Counted from the stretch's first letter, positions 8,423 through 16,727 are shown. The stretch is DNA of 64,000 nt from Bacillota bacterium (GCA_023411375.1 JAEYOW010000038.1:1-64000); one strand, 5' to 3'. Made by a program: numbers and translations. Notes: generated by a model not told the origin, from the sequence alone.

Positions 8423-9379
8423 ATGCGCGCTACGGTAATTGGCTGCGGGCGTTGGGGTTCCTTTATCGCATGGTATTTGAATGAGCTCGGCCACAGCGTT
8501 ACGCTGTACGGACGAACAAATTCGGCGCATATGAATGCTTTTTTGAGCGCTCGTTCCAACGGCTTGGTAACGCTGCATGAAGATATTGTGCTTTCAACCA
8601 GGCTTGAGTATGCGGTTTCGGATGCGGATGTGATCGTCATTTCTATCGCGTCGCAGGCCCTGCGGGGAATGCTGAGGGAAAGCGGCAAATGCTTAAGGGG
8701 AAAGCCCTTGGTGCTTTGTATGAAAGGGCTGGAGGTCGGCACCGGCAAACGTTTGACGGAGATTGTAACCGATACGCTCGGGGAGGATACGGCCGTAGCG
8801 GTTTGGCTTGGGCCGGGACATGTACAGGAATTTATCAACCGGGTACCCAATTGCATGGTGATCGACAGCGCGGATGAAGGGCTTAAGCACAAGCTTGTTG
8901 ACGCTTTTTCAGGCGAGCTGATACGGTTTTACTATGGCCGCGACCTGCTTGGTAACGAGGTGGGCGCGGCAGCGAAAAACGTCGTGGGAATCGCCGCCGG
9001 AATGCTGGACGGCCTCGGCCTGGGTACGCTGAAAGGCGCGCTGATGAGCCGGGGTACGCGTGAAATGTCGCGCCTGATCAAGGCCATGGGTGGAAACGAA
9101 CTGAGCATATATGGGCTCTGCCATCTGGGCGATTATGAAGCGACGGTGTTTTCGCCCTACAGCCATAACCGCAGGTTTGGCGAGTGTTTTGCCAGAGGGG
9201 AAGCGTATAAGGAGCTGGCCGAGGGGTATTACACGGTGGAGGCGCTTTTGACGTTGAGTGAAAGGCATTCGGTGGAGCTTCCCATTTGCCGGGCCGTACA
9301 CGAGGTTCTTTATGAGGGCAAGGATATGCGGCGCACGCTGGACGGGCTTTTCAGACGCTCGCTCAAGGAAGAAATGTAG
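8423..9379 (+). CDS. gpsA: NAD(P)-dependent glycerol-3-phosphate dehydrogenase
   Basis: GpsA reduces dihydroxyacetone phosphate to sn-glycerol-3-phosphate for phospholipid synthesis in the cytoplasm. The 318-residue protein starts with a Rossmann motif (VIGCGRWGSFIA). It contains the catalytic-lysine block NEVGAAAKNVVGIAAG (Lys185) and the substrate-binding stretch LMSRGTREMSRL. One departure is GPGHVQEF in place of the usual GPSHAEEV-like loop, so it may be a divergent GpsA. The ATG is preceded by GGAGAGG at 4 bases; a TTG three bases earlier is less likely. It stands alone between a terminator and a tRNA gene. Its product feeds PlsY. Confidence 0.88.
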   Translation: MRATVIGCGRWGSFIAWYLNELGHSVTLYGRTNSAHMNAFLSARSNGLVTLHEDIVLSTRLEYAVSDADVIVISIASQALRGMLRESGKCLRGKPLVLCMKGLEVGTGKRLTEIVTDTLGEDTAVAVWLGPGHVQEFINRVPNCMVIDSADEGLKHKLVDAFSGELIRFYYGRDLLGNEVGAAAKNVVGIAAGMLDGLGLGTLKGALMSRGTREMSRLIKAMGGNELSIYGLCHLGDYEATVFSPYSHNRRFGECFARGEAYKELAEGYYTVEALLTLSERHSVELPICRAVHEVLYEGKDMRRTLDGLFRRSLKEEM

Positions 9380-9613
9380 CCTACAAAGCCTTCACACTGC
9401 CGCCTCAGCGGCAGGCGCGGCATAAAGGCGCTATGTCAGAGGTCGGTATGGTGAACGAACCATGTTGTTGCTACGCAGGGGAGATGTTGTCCAATGTTTG
9501 TGACCTATAAAAACGTTGATTTATCTGATACGGAGCGGCAACATGGTACCTTCTCTTGGCTTGCTTTATAGAAAAAGTCAGATAGACTAAAGAAAATATT
9601 TTGCCAAAACCTA

Positions 9614-9642
9614 TTGCATTTTCAAAATTGGTTTGTTATAAT
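9614..9642 (+). promoter_or_regulatory. promoter of the tRNA-Ala gene
   Basis: TTGCAT and TATAAT are spaced by 17 bases and lie about 33 bases before the mature tRNA. It is a strong sigma-A-type promoter. Confidence 0.85.
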
Positions 9643-9674
9643 ATCATTCGTTGGTTATGAAGTGCCAACAAAAT

Positions 9675-9750
9675 GGGGCATTAGCACAGTTGGTAGCGCG
9701 CTACATTCGCATTGTAGAGGTCAGGAGTTCGAATCTCCTATGCTCCACCA
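9675..9750 (+). tRNA. tRNA-Ala (anticodon CGC)
   Basis: A 76-base cloverleaf: acceptor GGGGCAT with ATGCTCC (one G-T pair), D arm with AGTTGGTA, anticodon stem CTACA/TGTAG around loop TTCGCAT giving anticodon CGC (reads GCG, alanine), T arm with GTTCGAATC, and an encoded CCA end. It is a single gene with its own promoter and terminator. Confidence 0.95.
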
Positions 9751-9752
9751 AG

Positions 9753-9778
9753 ATCCGTCTGAAAAGACGGATTTTTTT
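9753..9778 (+). terminator. intrinsic terminator of the tRNA gene
   Basis: ATCCGTCT pairs with AGACGGAT across a GAAA tetraloop, followed by a T run. It lies two bases after the CCA end. Confidence 0.92.
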
Positions 9779-10308
9779 ATTGTAAAACCCCTTTTTGCTT
9801 TTAATAGAAATGAGTTGCTGTTTCCCCTTGAAACGAAAAAGACTGATAACGTATTGCAATGGAAACCTAAAACGCAGCGCTGGTATCCGGCGTCAGGATA
9901 TACCCCTCCCGCCGCCTAAGGCGTTCCCGGATGTTTTCCACCATCAATGGGCTTTTTGCCCGGGAACACTTCAATCTAGACATCCTCCATGCGCTCCCTT
10001 GGCAGCGGTGACGCTTTGTGGTTGCTGGCTTCAATGCGATACCCTATCCGGCCTGGTTAGTTAAAGCGCGTTATCCATTTTATCCGAGAAAACCAATATG
10101 AAAGAATCATTGATTTAACAGCTGGAGGATCAACGCCTTCCCGCGCTTTTAACGAGCGCCAGGCAGCGCTTGACCCATTGTTTTTCTATTCTCGAAACCG
10201 TTATTTGCATGAATATGTATTGGAAATTCGTTCCTATAATTAGGACCAAATCAACCAAAAGCACAATGTAAATCATACCAATGAACCGGATGAAGCTATG
10301 GCGGCAAT
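9779..10308. other. 530-base stretch without an intact gene; possible gene remnants
   Basis: No convincing gene is seen. A frame at 10061-10243 (+) has 60 codons with a protein-like composition (for example FIRENQYERIIDLTAGG and FFYSRNRYLHEYVLEI) but no start codon or ribosome site, so it looks like a decayed fragment. A 38-codon frame on the minus strand within about 9860-9980 starts after GGAGG. I do not recognise either. With the decayed gene that follows, this reads as a region of gene loss. Confidence 0.4.
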
Positions 10309-10335
10309 TTGGAGAATGAACGGGAGGCGGTTAAA

Positions 10336-11444
10336 ATAAAACGTTTTATATACCTGCTGGCAGTTTTGCTGAGCCTGACATTTAATTTCGCAGCGGCGGA
10401 GCCACTGGGTTTCGGAGTGGTAAACACCAATCAAACGAACTTTCGCGAAAAAATTGGAGGTGATATTGCGTTTCGGCTGGACAAGGAAGCGCTAGTTTAT
10501 ATCGTCGGGCATCAGACGGATGGGCAGGGCCGGGAATGGTATCACGTGATGACCTACGCGGTCAAGGGAACCGGCCGGGGCGCGTGGGTGATGGCGGACT
10601 ACAGCGACATGGGCAGCAGGCTCTTTTCAGATATCACGCAAGTCGCCCTCAGTGTGGACGGGATGCTGGCGCTGCGCTCTGATGGAACGGTGGTTGGCGT
10701 GGCGAACGGAACGCCGGAAGGCCAAAAAATGAAGAAAACGCTTCCCACTTGGCGGAATATTCGCGAGGTCTGCAGCTGCGATTTTACCTATCTGGCGGTG
10801 TAAAACGACGGGACGCTCCTGGGCTTTGGCAATCAATTTTTTGAGGTCTAGGCGCATGTAAAGAACGTCCGCCTGCTGGACGCCCGGTCCTTCAATGCAG
10901 TGTATGTGACGCAATCAGGTGAAAGCAATGCGGACGGCAGGGATGATTTTTTAGGGCAGCCGTGGAATGCTGCCTGCGATTGGGCGCGGGTAAAGCAAAT
11001 CGCAGTGGGCGAACGTTTTTTGGCTGCGCTTGGCGAGGACGGAAGAGCACGATATTTAGGCGATTCTGAAATACCCGTCAATATCGATAGCCTGGAAAGC
11101 TGGACGGATCTGACCGCAATCACTGCCGCCAGCTGGGAACGTGCCTTGGGCACGCCTTTTGACTTTACCCGCGCGATTTTGCCGCCCTGCATCAGGACGG
11201 CTCCGTCAGCGTTACGCCGCCGGAGGCGGAGGGATGGACGGGTACTGTCGCCATTTCGGCGGAGGATCATTATTTGCCGGGACTTAAGCGGGATGGAACC
11301 GCGGTGATCACCGGCGCCGCCGCCGCGCCTATCATGGATATCAGCCATTGGCACGGCGTGGTTGCGGTCGATACGTCCGAAACATACTGCGCCGGTGTAA
11401 AAAGTGACGGAACGCTCGTATGGGCGGGCAGCTATGGACTTTGA
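10336..11444 (+). pseudogene. decayed exported RCC1-repeat-like protein
   Basis: One former gene is broken in four places. A good binding site, GGGAGG, stands 8 bases before ATA where an ATG is expected. From there the frame encodes a signal peptide (KRFIYLLAVLLSLTFNFAAA), an SH3-like segment and RCC1-type repeats (ALRSDGTVVGVANG). It is stopped by TAA at 10801 and TAG at 10849. The same frame then continues (NDGTLLGFG, later VKQIAVGERFLAALGEDG). It shifts phase near 11165-11178, after which HQDGSV, LKRDGTAVITG and VKSDGTLVWAG complete the repeats to a TGA. RCC1-like repeats form beta-propellers. Reading it as separate small genes would be wrong. A TTG at 10309 could allow weak translation of the first part. 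Confidence 0.8.
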
Positions 11445-11477
11445 TTGCCTGATAACAGACGAAAGAAGGGGAAAACG

Positions 11478-12563
11478 ATGAAGAGGGCCGTAAGACGGAT
11501 GATGTCCTTGCTTTTGATGCTATGCTTGTTAATGCTCATATCATGTGTATGCTTTGCAAAAGCGGAGCCGCCCGCCACGCTGTACCATAACCCCAAGGGC
11601 GGCGGCTGCCATCATGCGGACGCGGAATGCCCGTCGGTCAAGGAGAATGATCTTCCGATGGAGCCGTTTAACAGCGCGCTCCTGCCTGAAGAACCGTACG
11701 GCAGGCTAAAACCGTGTCCTGTTTGCCTGCCTGGCGGCAAGGCCGAAACGCCCGCCTATCAGCCGCGGACGGAAAGCGTGGATAACGCGGGAACCGCCCA
11801 TTGGGCCGCGGCAAAGCTATATACCGTGGCGGCCGCCCGCGCCTTTGCCGAGGCTTTCTTCACATCGCCCTATGTGATGGAATCGCTGGACGGGCGCGAA
11901 TTGACCATCACGCAGACCGAAGATGGCTGGCTGGCGGAGGCGGCAGGAAAGGACACGGACCGGCTGACCTTGCTGTTTGATTGCCAGGGGCAGGTCGCGC
12001 TTTATCAAAATGCAAACGATCCCTTGCCGTTGCTTCAAAACGGCGCTGTTTCCGTTCAGGACGCGGATGAGCTTGTCTACACATGGGAGGCGCTCAGCCT
12101 TGTGGACAGCATTACCCGTCGTTTTTTAAACAAAAGCTATAACGCGATCTGCTGCTACGCGGCGGATAAAGACACGTATGCCTACCATTTGGATATGTTC
12201 GACTGTTTTGTTTATTTTCGATATCAACCATCCCTTCAACTGATCGGATTGGGTGATTTGAGCAAGAACGATTGCCGCTATGAGGATTACTTGTCCCGCG
12301 GCGAGGCGGTGGCGCTGGCGCGCGATGCATTAATAACCGTCTGCGGGCTTGCGCGGGAGCAGGCTGACGCATTGATTGTGTCACAGACCAGCTTTAATCC
12401 AAACGCCTATCAGCCGCTTTCAACCGATATGCCCCTTACCTATTGGTACATCGGTTTTGCCGTGACGCCAAACGCTAAGAACGGGGCGTATCAGGTGGAG
12501 CTGGATGCAAAAACGGGAGAAATTTTGGTTGTGCGCGACCCTGAGACGTCAGGCAAGGGCTGA
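11478..12563 (+). CDS. exported protein with N-terminal Cys-pair motif, unknown function
   Basis: A 361-residue protein with a signal peptide (about residues 1-30: basic start, long leucine-rich core, then FAKAE). The mature N-terminus has YHNPKGGGCHHADAECPSV followed later by LKPCPVC, four cysteines spaced like a small metal- or disulfide-stabilised module found in exported clostridial proteins. The C-terminal part ends with YQVELDAKTGEILVVRDPE, typical of a PepSY-like repeat. The ATG follows GAAGGGG. The gene starts 33 bases after the RCC1-like pseudogene and was probably cotranscribed with it. Enzymatic role unknown; PepSY domains often modulate peptidases or sit at the cell surface. Confidence 0.7.
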   Translation: MKRAVRRMMSLLLMLCLLMLISCVCFAKAEPPATLYHNPKGGGCHHADAECPSVKENDLPMEPFNSALLPEEPYGRLKPCPVCLPGGKAETPAYQPRTESVDNAGTAHWAAAKLYTVAAARAFAEAFFTSPYVMESLDGRELTITQTEDGWLAEAAGKDTDRLTLLFDCQGQVALYQNANDPLPLLQNGAVSVQDADELVYTWEALSLVDSITRRFLNKSYNAICCYAADKDTYAYHLDMFDCFVYFRYQPSLQLIGLGDLSKNDCRYEDYLSRGEAVALARDALITVCGLAREQADALIVSQTSFNPNAYQPLSTDMPLTYWYIGFAVTPNAKNGAYQVELDAKTGEILVVRDPETSGKG

Positions 12564-12611
12564 TGGGAGCATCTAATATAAAAAAATTGGCCGGCTGGCA
12601 CTGGCAAAAAA

Positions 12612-12740
12612 GTGGAGGAAAGACTTTTACACTTCGGTTTTGACGACCTGCCCGGCACGCTTGCTCAGGCCAACGCGATGAACGGCGTTATAAAACCGAG
12701 CGCCGTTCGTCACCTGTACCGGCCGTTGCGCATAGAATGA
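12612..12740 (+). CDS. possible 42-residue small protein or gene fragment
   Basis: A GTG-initiated frame encodes ERLLHFGFDDLPGTLAQA and a basic end, RHLYRPLRIE. It looks like a real protein segment and resembles the start of small DUF3783-like proteins, but I see no ribosome site and it is very short. It could be a fragment or a genuine small protein. It ends 31 bases before sodC. Confidence 0.3.
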   Translation: MEERLLHFGFDDLPGTLAQANAMNGVIKPSAVRHLYRPLRIE

Positions 12741-12770
12741 GTCGGAGCCCAAAAGACAGGAGTTGATAAA

Positions 12771-13271
12771 ATGGACCGCACACGCAGCAGTAGCAGCAGC
12801 TACTTGATGAATATGGTTCGAAACCTGCGGCCGTCGGCTCAAGCCGTCGTGCGTGGCAGCGCTGATTACCCGTCGTTGAACGGTCTGGTTACCTTCTATG
12901 AGCAAGGCGGGGGCGCGCTGGTTGCCGCCGAATTTCGGGGCCTGCCCGGTACGGATGGCTGCGGAAGCCGGGTTTTTGGTTTCCACATTCACGAGGGAAG
13001 CAGTTGTACCGGAACCGCGCAGGAGCCGTTCGCAAATGCCGGCGGACATTATAATCCCAATGATTGCCCGCATCCGCAGCACGCGGGCGACATGCCGCCC
13101 CTGTTCGGCAATAACGGTAGCGCATGGCAGGCTTTTTCAACGGACCGTTTCACGGTCCAGGAGGTTTTAGGCCACGCGGTAGTCGTTCATGCCAACCCGG
13201 ATGATTTTACAACGCAGCCGTCAGGTAATTCTGGCGCGCGCATCGCTTGCGGCATTATCCGGCCGCTCTGA
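12771..13271 (+). CDS. sodC: Cu/Zn superoxide dismutase, apparently cytoplasmic
   Basis: SodC converts superoxide to hydrogen peroxide and oxygen. The 166-residue protein has the whole metal site: copper ligands His72 and His74 (FGFHIHEG), bridging His93 (GGHYNP), zinc ligands His101, His104 and Asp107 (HPQHAGD), and copper ligand His140 (VVVHANPDDF). Cys79 and Cys160 match the structural disulfide pair. There is no signal peptide; the N-terminus is a serine-rich run followed by a normal fold. Bacterial Cu/Zn enzymes are usually exported, so a cytoplasmic form in an apparent anaerobe is unusual. ATG follows CAGGAG; a terminator lies downstream. Confidence 0.88.
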   Translation: MDRTRSSSSSYLMNMVRNLRPSAQAVVRGSADYPSLNGLVTFYEQGGGALVAAEFRGLPGTDGCGSRVFGFHIHEGSSCTGTAQEPFANAGGHYNPNDCPHPQHAGDMPPLFGNNGSAWQAFSTDRFTVQEVLGHAVVVHANPDDFTTQPSGNSGARIACGIIRPL

Positions 13272-13346
13272 CGCCATTTTGCTGGACGCGTCTGCAGAGC
13301 GCGGCTGCCGCGCGTCTGCGCGCCGCCGTCTCCACCAAAGCTTGGG

Positions 13347-13380
13347 GGACTGAAAGGCTTGCTGGCCTTCAGTCCTTTTT
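13347..13380 (+). terminator. intrinsic terminator after sodC
   Basis: GGACTGAAAGGC pairs with GCCTTCAGTCC (one bulge) and is followed by TTTTT. Confidence 0.85.
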
Positions 13381-13594
13381 GTGATACTGGGGCTGAATGG
13401 CGAAACAATCCAACGAGCAGGTTAAAGCGGATTCATCGTAAGGCATTTTGACGGTTGTCAACCTGCCCATGTTCGGGTAACATATCAACGGTATTGCGCG
13501 AAAGGTTATGGATGGCGCAACGGGTTCCGCCGAAGCAGCCGTCAAAGGCCGAACCACAGGAAGAATTACCCAAAGCGGAGGGAGGAGCGAGAGT

Positions 13595-14047
13595 ATGCCT
13601 GTTATGGTTGGTGTGATCTCCGATACCCATGGGTTTCTCCGTCCGGAAGTATTAAACATACTAAAAGCCTGCGACTTTATTCTTCATGGCGGCGATGCCG
13701 GAAGGCCGGAGGTGTTGAACGCCCTGCGGGCAATCGCGCCGCTTTATGTGGTGCGGGGCAACAATGATACCGGCTGGGCTGAGCGGCTTCCCACAAGCCT
13801 TGCTTTTTCAATCGGGAACCTCAACTTCTTCATGGTTCATGATCAAAAGGAGGTCCCGCAAGACCTTGATGGGACTGACGTCGTCGTGTTTGGACACTCG
13901 CACCGCTACTTTGAACGGCAGGTCGGCGAACGGCTTTGGCTGAATCCGGGAAGCTGCGGGAGGCGGCGGTTTAACCTGGAAATCACCATGGCTGTAATGT
14001 CGATCGACGATGGAAATTTCCAAGTTGAGAAAATCAACATTTGCTAA
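13595..14047 (+). CDS. YfcE/MJ0936-type metallophosphodiesterase
   Basis: A 150-residue calcineurin-like phosphoesterase. It has the ordered metal motifs SDTHG, HGGDAG, RGNNDTG, MVHD and GHSHR, and the NPGSCGRRR segment near the C-terminus typical of the YfcE/MJ0936 group. Such enzymes hydrolyse phosphodiester or phosphomonoester bonds with two metal ions in the cytoplasm. The natural substrate is not known. I chose the ATG after GGAGGGAGGAG. An upstream in-frame ATG has no such site and would add residues of no family character. It is a single-gene unit between two terminators. Confidence 0.9.
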   Translation: MPVMVGVISDTHGFLRPEVLNILKACDFILHGGDAGRPEVLNALRAIAPLYVVRGNNDTGWAERLPTSLAFSIGNLNFFMVHDQKEVPQDLDGTDVVVFGHSHRYFERQVGERLWLNPGSCGRRRFNLEITMAVMSIDDGNFQVEKINIC

Positions 14048-14093
14048 TGAAACAGCCAATAAGACGACAGGCGCATTGCCGTTATTCAAAGAC

Positions 14094-14137
14094 GGCGGGA
14101 CGGATTGCCCGTTCGGATTTTCCGCCCCGCCGCTTTT
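14094..14137 (+). terminator. intrinsic terminator after the phosphodiesterase gene
   Basis: GGCGGGACGG pairs with CCGCCCCGCC with one mismatch, followed by GCTTTT. It also faces the end of the convergent LysM gene. Confidence 0.65.
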
Positions 14138-14211
14138 ACGCTTATGAGTTCGTTGCTTTTGGCTCTTTGCCGGCGTAATCCCTTCCGCCGGATGTTATTT
14201 GACCGTATGGG

Positions 14212-14718
14212 TTACGGCACGCATATCACGCGGCCTGGAACAAAGTCGCTGGGCGCGAGCGTCGGGTTGGAAATCAGCAGCAACGCGGGGGATACGCCGA
14301 TCGTCTGCGTCAGCGTATACAGGTTTTCTCCCTGCTCCATGATATAGGAGGTTGTGCCGCTGGCACACAGCCTGCGGCTGCCGGACGGGGGGGCGCAGTA
14401 ACGCGTGCCGGGCGCGATGCGGGTTGTCGGCAGGGAGGGGTTTGCGTTTCGCAGCGCCTGATAGGAAACGTTGTTTTCAAGCAGCAGGTCGGTAAAGCTC
14501 TGGTTGTTTTGCACCGTGGTCGCGCGGTAACCGGCGGGGCAGAAGCGCTGAGGCGGAACCACCACGATTGGCGGCTGGGGCTGGCTTGGCAACGAGGGCG
14601 TGGGCAACCCCTCCGGCCCCTCGCCGGGCGTGGCGGGTTGGTTGATATCCGGTAAAGAGGGGGTGGGAAACCCTTCCGGCCCCTCGCCGGGCGTGACGGG
14701 TTGGTTGATCATGGTCAT
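14212..14718 (-). CDS. double-LysM protein with proline-rich repeats
   Basis: A 168-residue protein with two C-terminal LysM modules (about residues 64-109 and 118-168), which bind peptidoglycan or GlcNAc polymers. The first contains YRATTVQNNQSFTDLLLENN and the second SYIMEQGENLYTLTQTIG; each ends with a proline/cysteine strand (RYCAPP, RVICVP). The N-terminus has two 21-residue Pro/Gly repeats (INQPxTPGEGPEGxPTPSLP) and a proline linker. There is no signal peptide, which is odd for a wall-binding protein; similar short LysM proteins are known from spore coats. The ATG has AAGGAGC 6 bases upstream. Monocistronic. Confidence 0.8.
   Translation of the reverse strand: MTMINQPVTPGEGPEGFPTPSLPDINQPATPGEGPEGLPTPSLPSQPQPPIVVVPPQRFCPAGYRATTVQNNQSFTDLLLENNVSYQALRNANPSLPTTRIAPGTRYCAPPSGSRRLCASGTTSYIMEQGENLYTLTQTIGVSPALLLISNPTLAPSDFVPGRVICVP
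14584..14709 (-). repeat. two tandem 63-bp coding repeats in the LysM gene
   Basis: Two nearly identical 63-base units encode the 21-residue Pro/Gly repeats. They differ at a few bases (Val/Ala, Phe/Leu and last-residue changes). Such repeats can vary in number between strains. Confidence 0.85.
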
Positions 14719-14822
14719 AAATAGCGCTCCTTCTATCTATTTACGCGTACAATGCCGCGGAATTGGTCCCGCCTCTATTGTATGAGAATAAAGCGCCTGG
14801 AGTTCATGGAAACAGGCGGCGG

Positions 14823-15698
14823 TCAGCCGGAAACGCTCCCGGCCTTCTCCCGGGACGCGCGTACTTTCAGGGGCGGCATTCCCGCAATTCGCCTGAAATG
14901 GCGGTTAAAGGAGGAAAGGGTTTGATAACCAACCTTTTCCGAAATCTGAGAAATGGGCAGCGTCGTGTTTCGGAGCAAATTTGTCGCCGCGCGGATGCGG
15001 ACCTGGTAAATATATTCAAACGGCGTTATGTTCATCACCTTGACAAACAGCCTGCGAAAGGCGGTAACGCTGCGGCAGGCAATTCCGGCCAGTTCCTCAA
15101 TGGTTAATTCCCTGTCGTAATGGTTGGAGATGTAGAGGATGACCGACGAAAGCTCCTCCATATCCTTGGGCAGGGCCTGGGCTTGAAGCACGTGGCTTTC
15201 TTCCTGCCGGTGCAACGCAACCGCCATCAGCCCCATCAGGTACCGCACGCTCTGCTGCCAGAGCGCGCCGCGCCCCTCCAGCTCCTTTAATGCGATGTCC
15301 ATCAGCGGCGCGGCTTCGGGGCATTCCTGCGGGTGCAGAATGCCCGTGAATTGGCATGGAACAATGCTGTTGTCAAGCAGCCCAGGCATATCAACGTCGA
15401 TAAACTGCCAGCCGCTGATGCTTTCGCGGTCGCTTTGCGCGATGTGCACCACCCGGGGAGCGATGACGCTCACATCACCCTTGGCATATCGGAATATCTG
15501 GTTGCCGATATAGAAAATCCCCGACCCCTCCCGGCAAATGCCGAGCTCGGTCGTATCATGATAGTGCATATGCGTGGCGGGCTGCGCTTTTGAATAGTGC
15601 AATCGCCCAAGGTAAGGCGCGTGTACAGGAAGCTCTCCGGCCAGTGTGATTGGAAAATAGCGGATCGCGCGGGAAACATTGTTCGTTGTTTTATGCAC
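14823..15698 (-). CDS. AraC-family transcription regulator
   Basis: A 291-residue regulator with an N-terminal cupin-like sensing domain (HMHYHDTTELGICREGSGIF, then APRVVHIAQSDRE) and a C-terminal double helix-turn-helix. The latter includes LTIEELAGIACRSVTAFRRL and ISEKVGYQTLSSFNRHF. It is divergent from the CUT1 importer operon and most likely activates it when sugar binds. I chose the GTG start because AAGGAG lies 8 bases upstream; the ATG seven codons earlier lacks a site. The intergenic region contains 11-base-spaced direct repeats that could be its target. Confidence 0.9.
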   Translation of the reverse strand: MHKTTNNVSRAIRYFPITLAGELPVHAPYLGRLHYSKAQPATHMHYHDTTELGICREGSGIFYIGNQIFRYAKGDVSVIAPRVVHIAQSDRESISGWQFIDVDMPGLLDNSIVPCQFTGILHPQECPEAAPLMDIALKELEGRGALWQQSVRYLMGLMAVALHRQEESHVLQAQALPKDMEELSSVILYISNHYDRELTIEELAGIACRSVTAFRRLFVKVMNITPFEYIYQVRIRAATNLLRNTTLPISQISEKVGYQTLSSFNRHFRRIAGMPPLKVRASREKAGSVSG

Positions 15699-15731
15699 AT
15701 AAATGGCTCCTTTTTGCATAGAAATCCGCAG

Positions 15732-15749
15732 ATACTAATGATATACTAA
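15732..15749. promoter_or_regulatory. candidate AraC operator: direct repeat ATACTAA x2
   Basis: ATACTAA occurs at 15732-15738 and 15743-15749, exactly 11 bases (one helical turn) apart, in the divergent region between the AraC gene and the importer operon. The repeat and spacing are seen directly; binding is inferred. Confidence 0.35.
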
Positions 15750-15815
15750 CATATATGTCGGGGACATGCAAGGGGATAGCCCCGGGGTTTATGCGTGTGA
15801 TCAAGGAGGATGCCT

Positions 15816-16727
15816 GTGAAATACCGTTACCATTTAGGCGGCCGGAGTTATGAGTCCGCCCAGACCCGCGTGGCGGCGGTGCTGCTCGCGCCCACTTTGC
15901 TCGCGCTTGTGGCGCTGTACCTTATCCCCATCGCAAGGGTGCTGGTTTTGAGCTTCACAAGCACAAATACCATTACCAATGTGTCAACCTTTGTCGGGCT
16001 AAAAAACTTTCGTTATCTCTTTGGCAACGAGGTGTTTTTAAAATCCCTCGGCAATACCTTTGTGTTTACCTTTTTTAAGCTTTTCGCCGAGGTGGCCGTA
16101 TCCCTCACGCTGGCGGTTTTGCTGGATACCCGGGTGCCTATGCGAAAATTTCTCCGAATCAGCTATTTTGCGCCGGTGGTGGTGCCTGTGGTAGCCTCAA
16201 GCACCATCTGGCTCTGGTTTTACGACCCAAATCTCGGGCCGCTCAACCAGATGCTCGGCTGGATGGGCCTTCCCGGTTCCAAATGGATTTACAGCGCGGA
16301 TACCGCCCTGATGAGCATTATCATCTTTTCCGTGTGGCGCGGGGTAGGGTATGACGTGGTGGTGTTTCTCTCCGGCCTCCAGGGCATTCCCGACTCCTGC
16401 ATGGAGGCTGCGCGGGTGGACGGCGCAAGCGAATGGCAGACCTTCTGGCGCATAAAGCTCCCTCTAATGAAACCCATGGTGGCCTTTGTGCTGATGATGG
16501 GCTTTATCGGCTCGTTCCAGTCCTTTACCGAGGTGGATGTCATGACGCCGGGCGGCGGGCCCAACCAGTCCACACTGCTGGTCGTCAATTATATTTACGA
16601 GCAGGCCTTTGGTAACGCCAAGATGGGACGCGGCGCGGCTGCTTCGGTGGTGCTGTTTGTGATTGTGTTCGCCGTCACCTACCTTCAGCGCATTATCAGC
16701 GAAAGGACGGAGAATGATTATGCATAA
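15816..16727 (+). CDS. CUT1 sugar ABC transporter permease (MalF/UgpA-like)
   Basis: A 303-residue membrane permease with six expected membrane segments. It contains the family sequence TFWRIKLPLMKP with the preceding EAARVDGAS, which forms the EAA loop that contacts the ATPase. It forms the channel with the next permease. The GTG start lies 6 bases after AAGGAGG; an ATG six bases earlier touches that site and is less likely. It is first in an operon with a second permease, a binding protein, an ADP-ribosylglycohydrolase-like enzyme and a TIM-barrel isomerase. Substrate unknown. Confidence 0.93.
   Translation: MKYRYHLGGRSYESAQTRVAAVLLAPTLLALVALYLIPIARVLVLSFTSTNTITNVSTFVGLKNFRYLFGNEVFLKSLGNTFVFTFFKLFAEVAVSLTLAVLLDTRVPMRKFLRISYFAPVVVPVVASSTIWLWFYDPNLGPLNQMLGWMGLPGSKWIYSADTALMSIIIFSVWRGVGYDVVVFLSGLQGIPDSCMEAARVDGASEWQTFWRIKLPLMKPMVAFVLMMGFIGSFQSFTEVDVMTPGGGPNQSTLLVVNYIYEQAFGNAKMGRGAAASVVLFVIVFAVTYLQRIISERTENDYA

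Noticed and set aside
9675..9750. tRNA-Ala as the attachment site of an integrated element
   Set aside because: I found no direct repeat of the tRNA 3' end downstream and no integrase gene.
10900..11307. A separate small protein downstream of the 10336 frame
   Set aside because: It is in the same frame as the upstream part, carries the same repeat type, and its end shifts phase into further repeats. It belongs to one broken gene.
12627..13082. Long minus-strand frame across sodC
   Set aside because: It is antisense to a complete Cu/Zn superoxide dismutase with all metal ligands; no ribosome site or family character on the minus strand.
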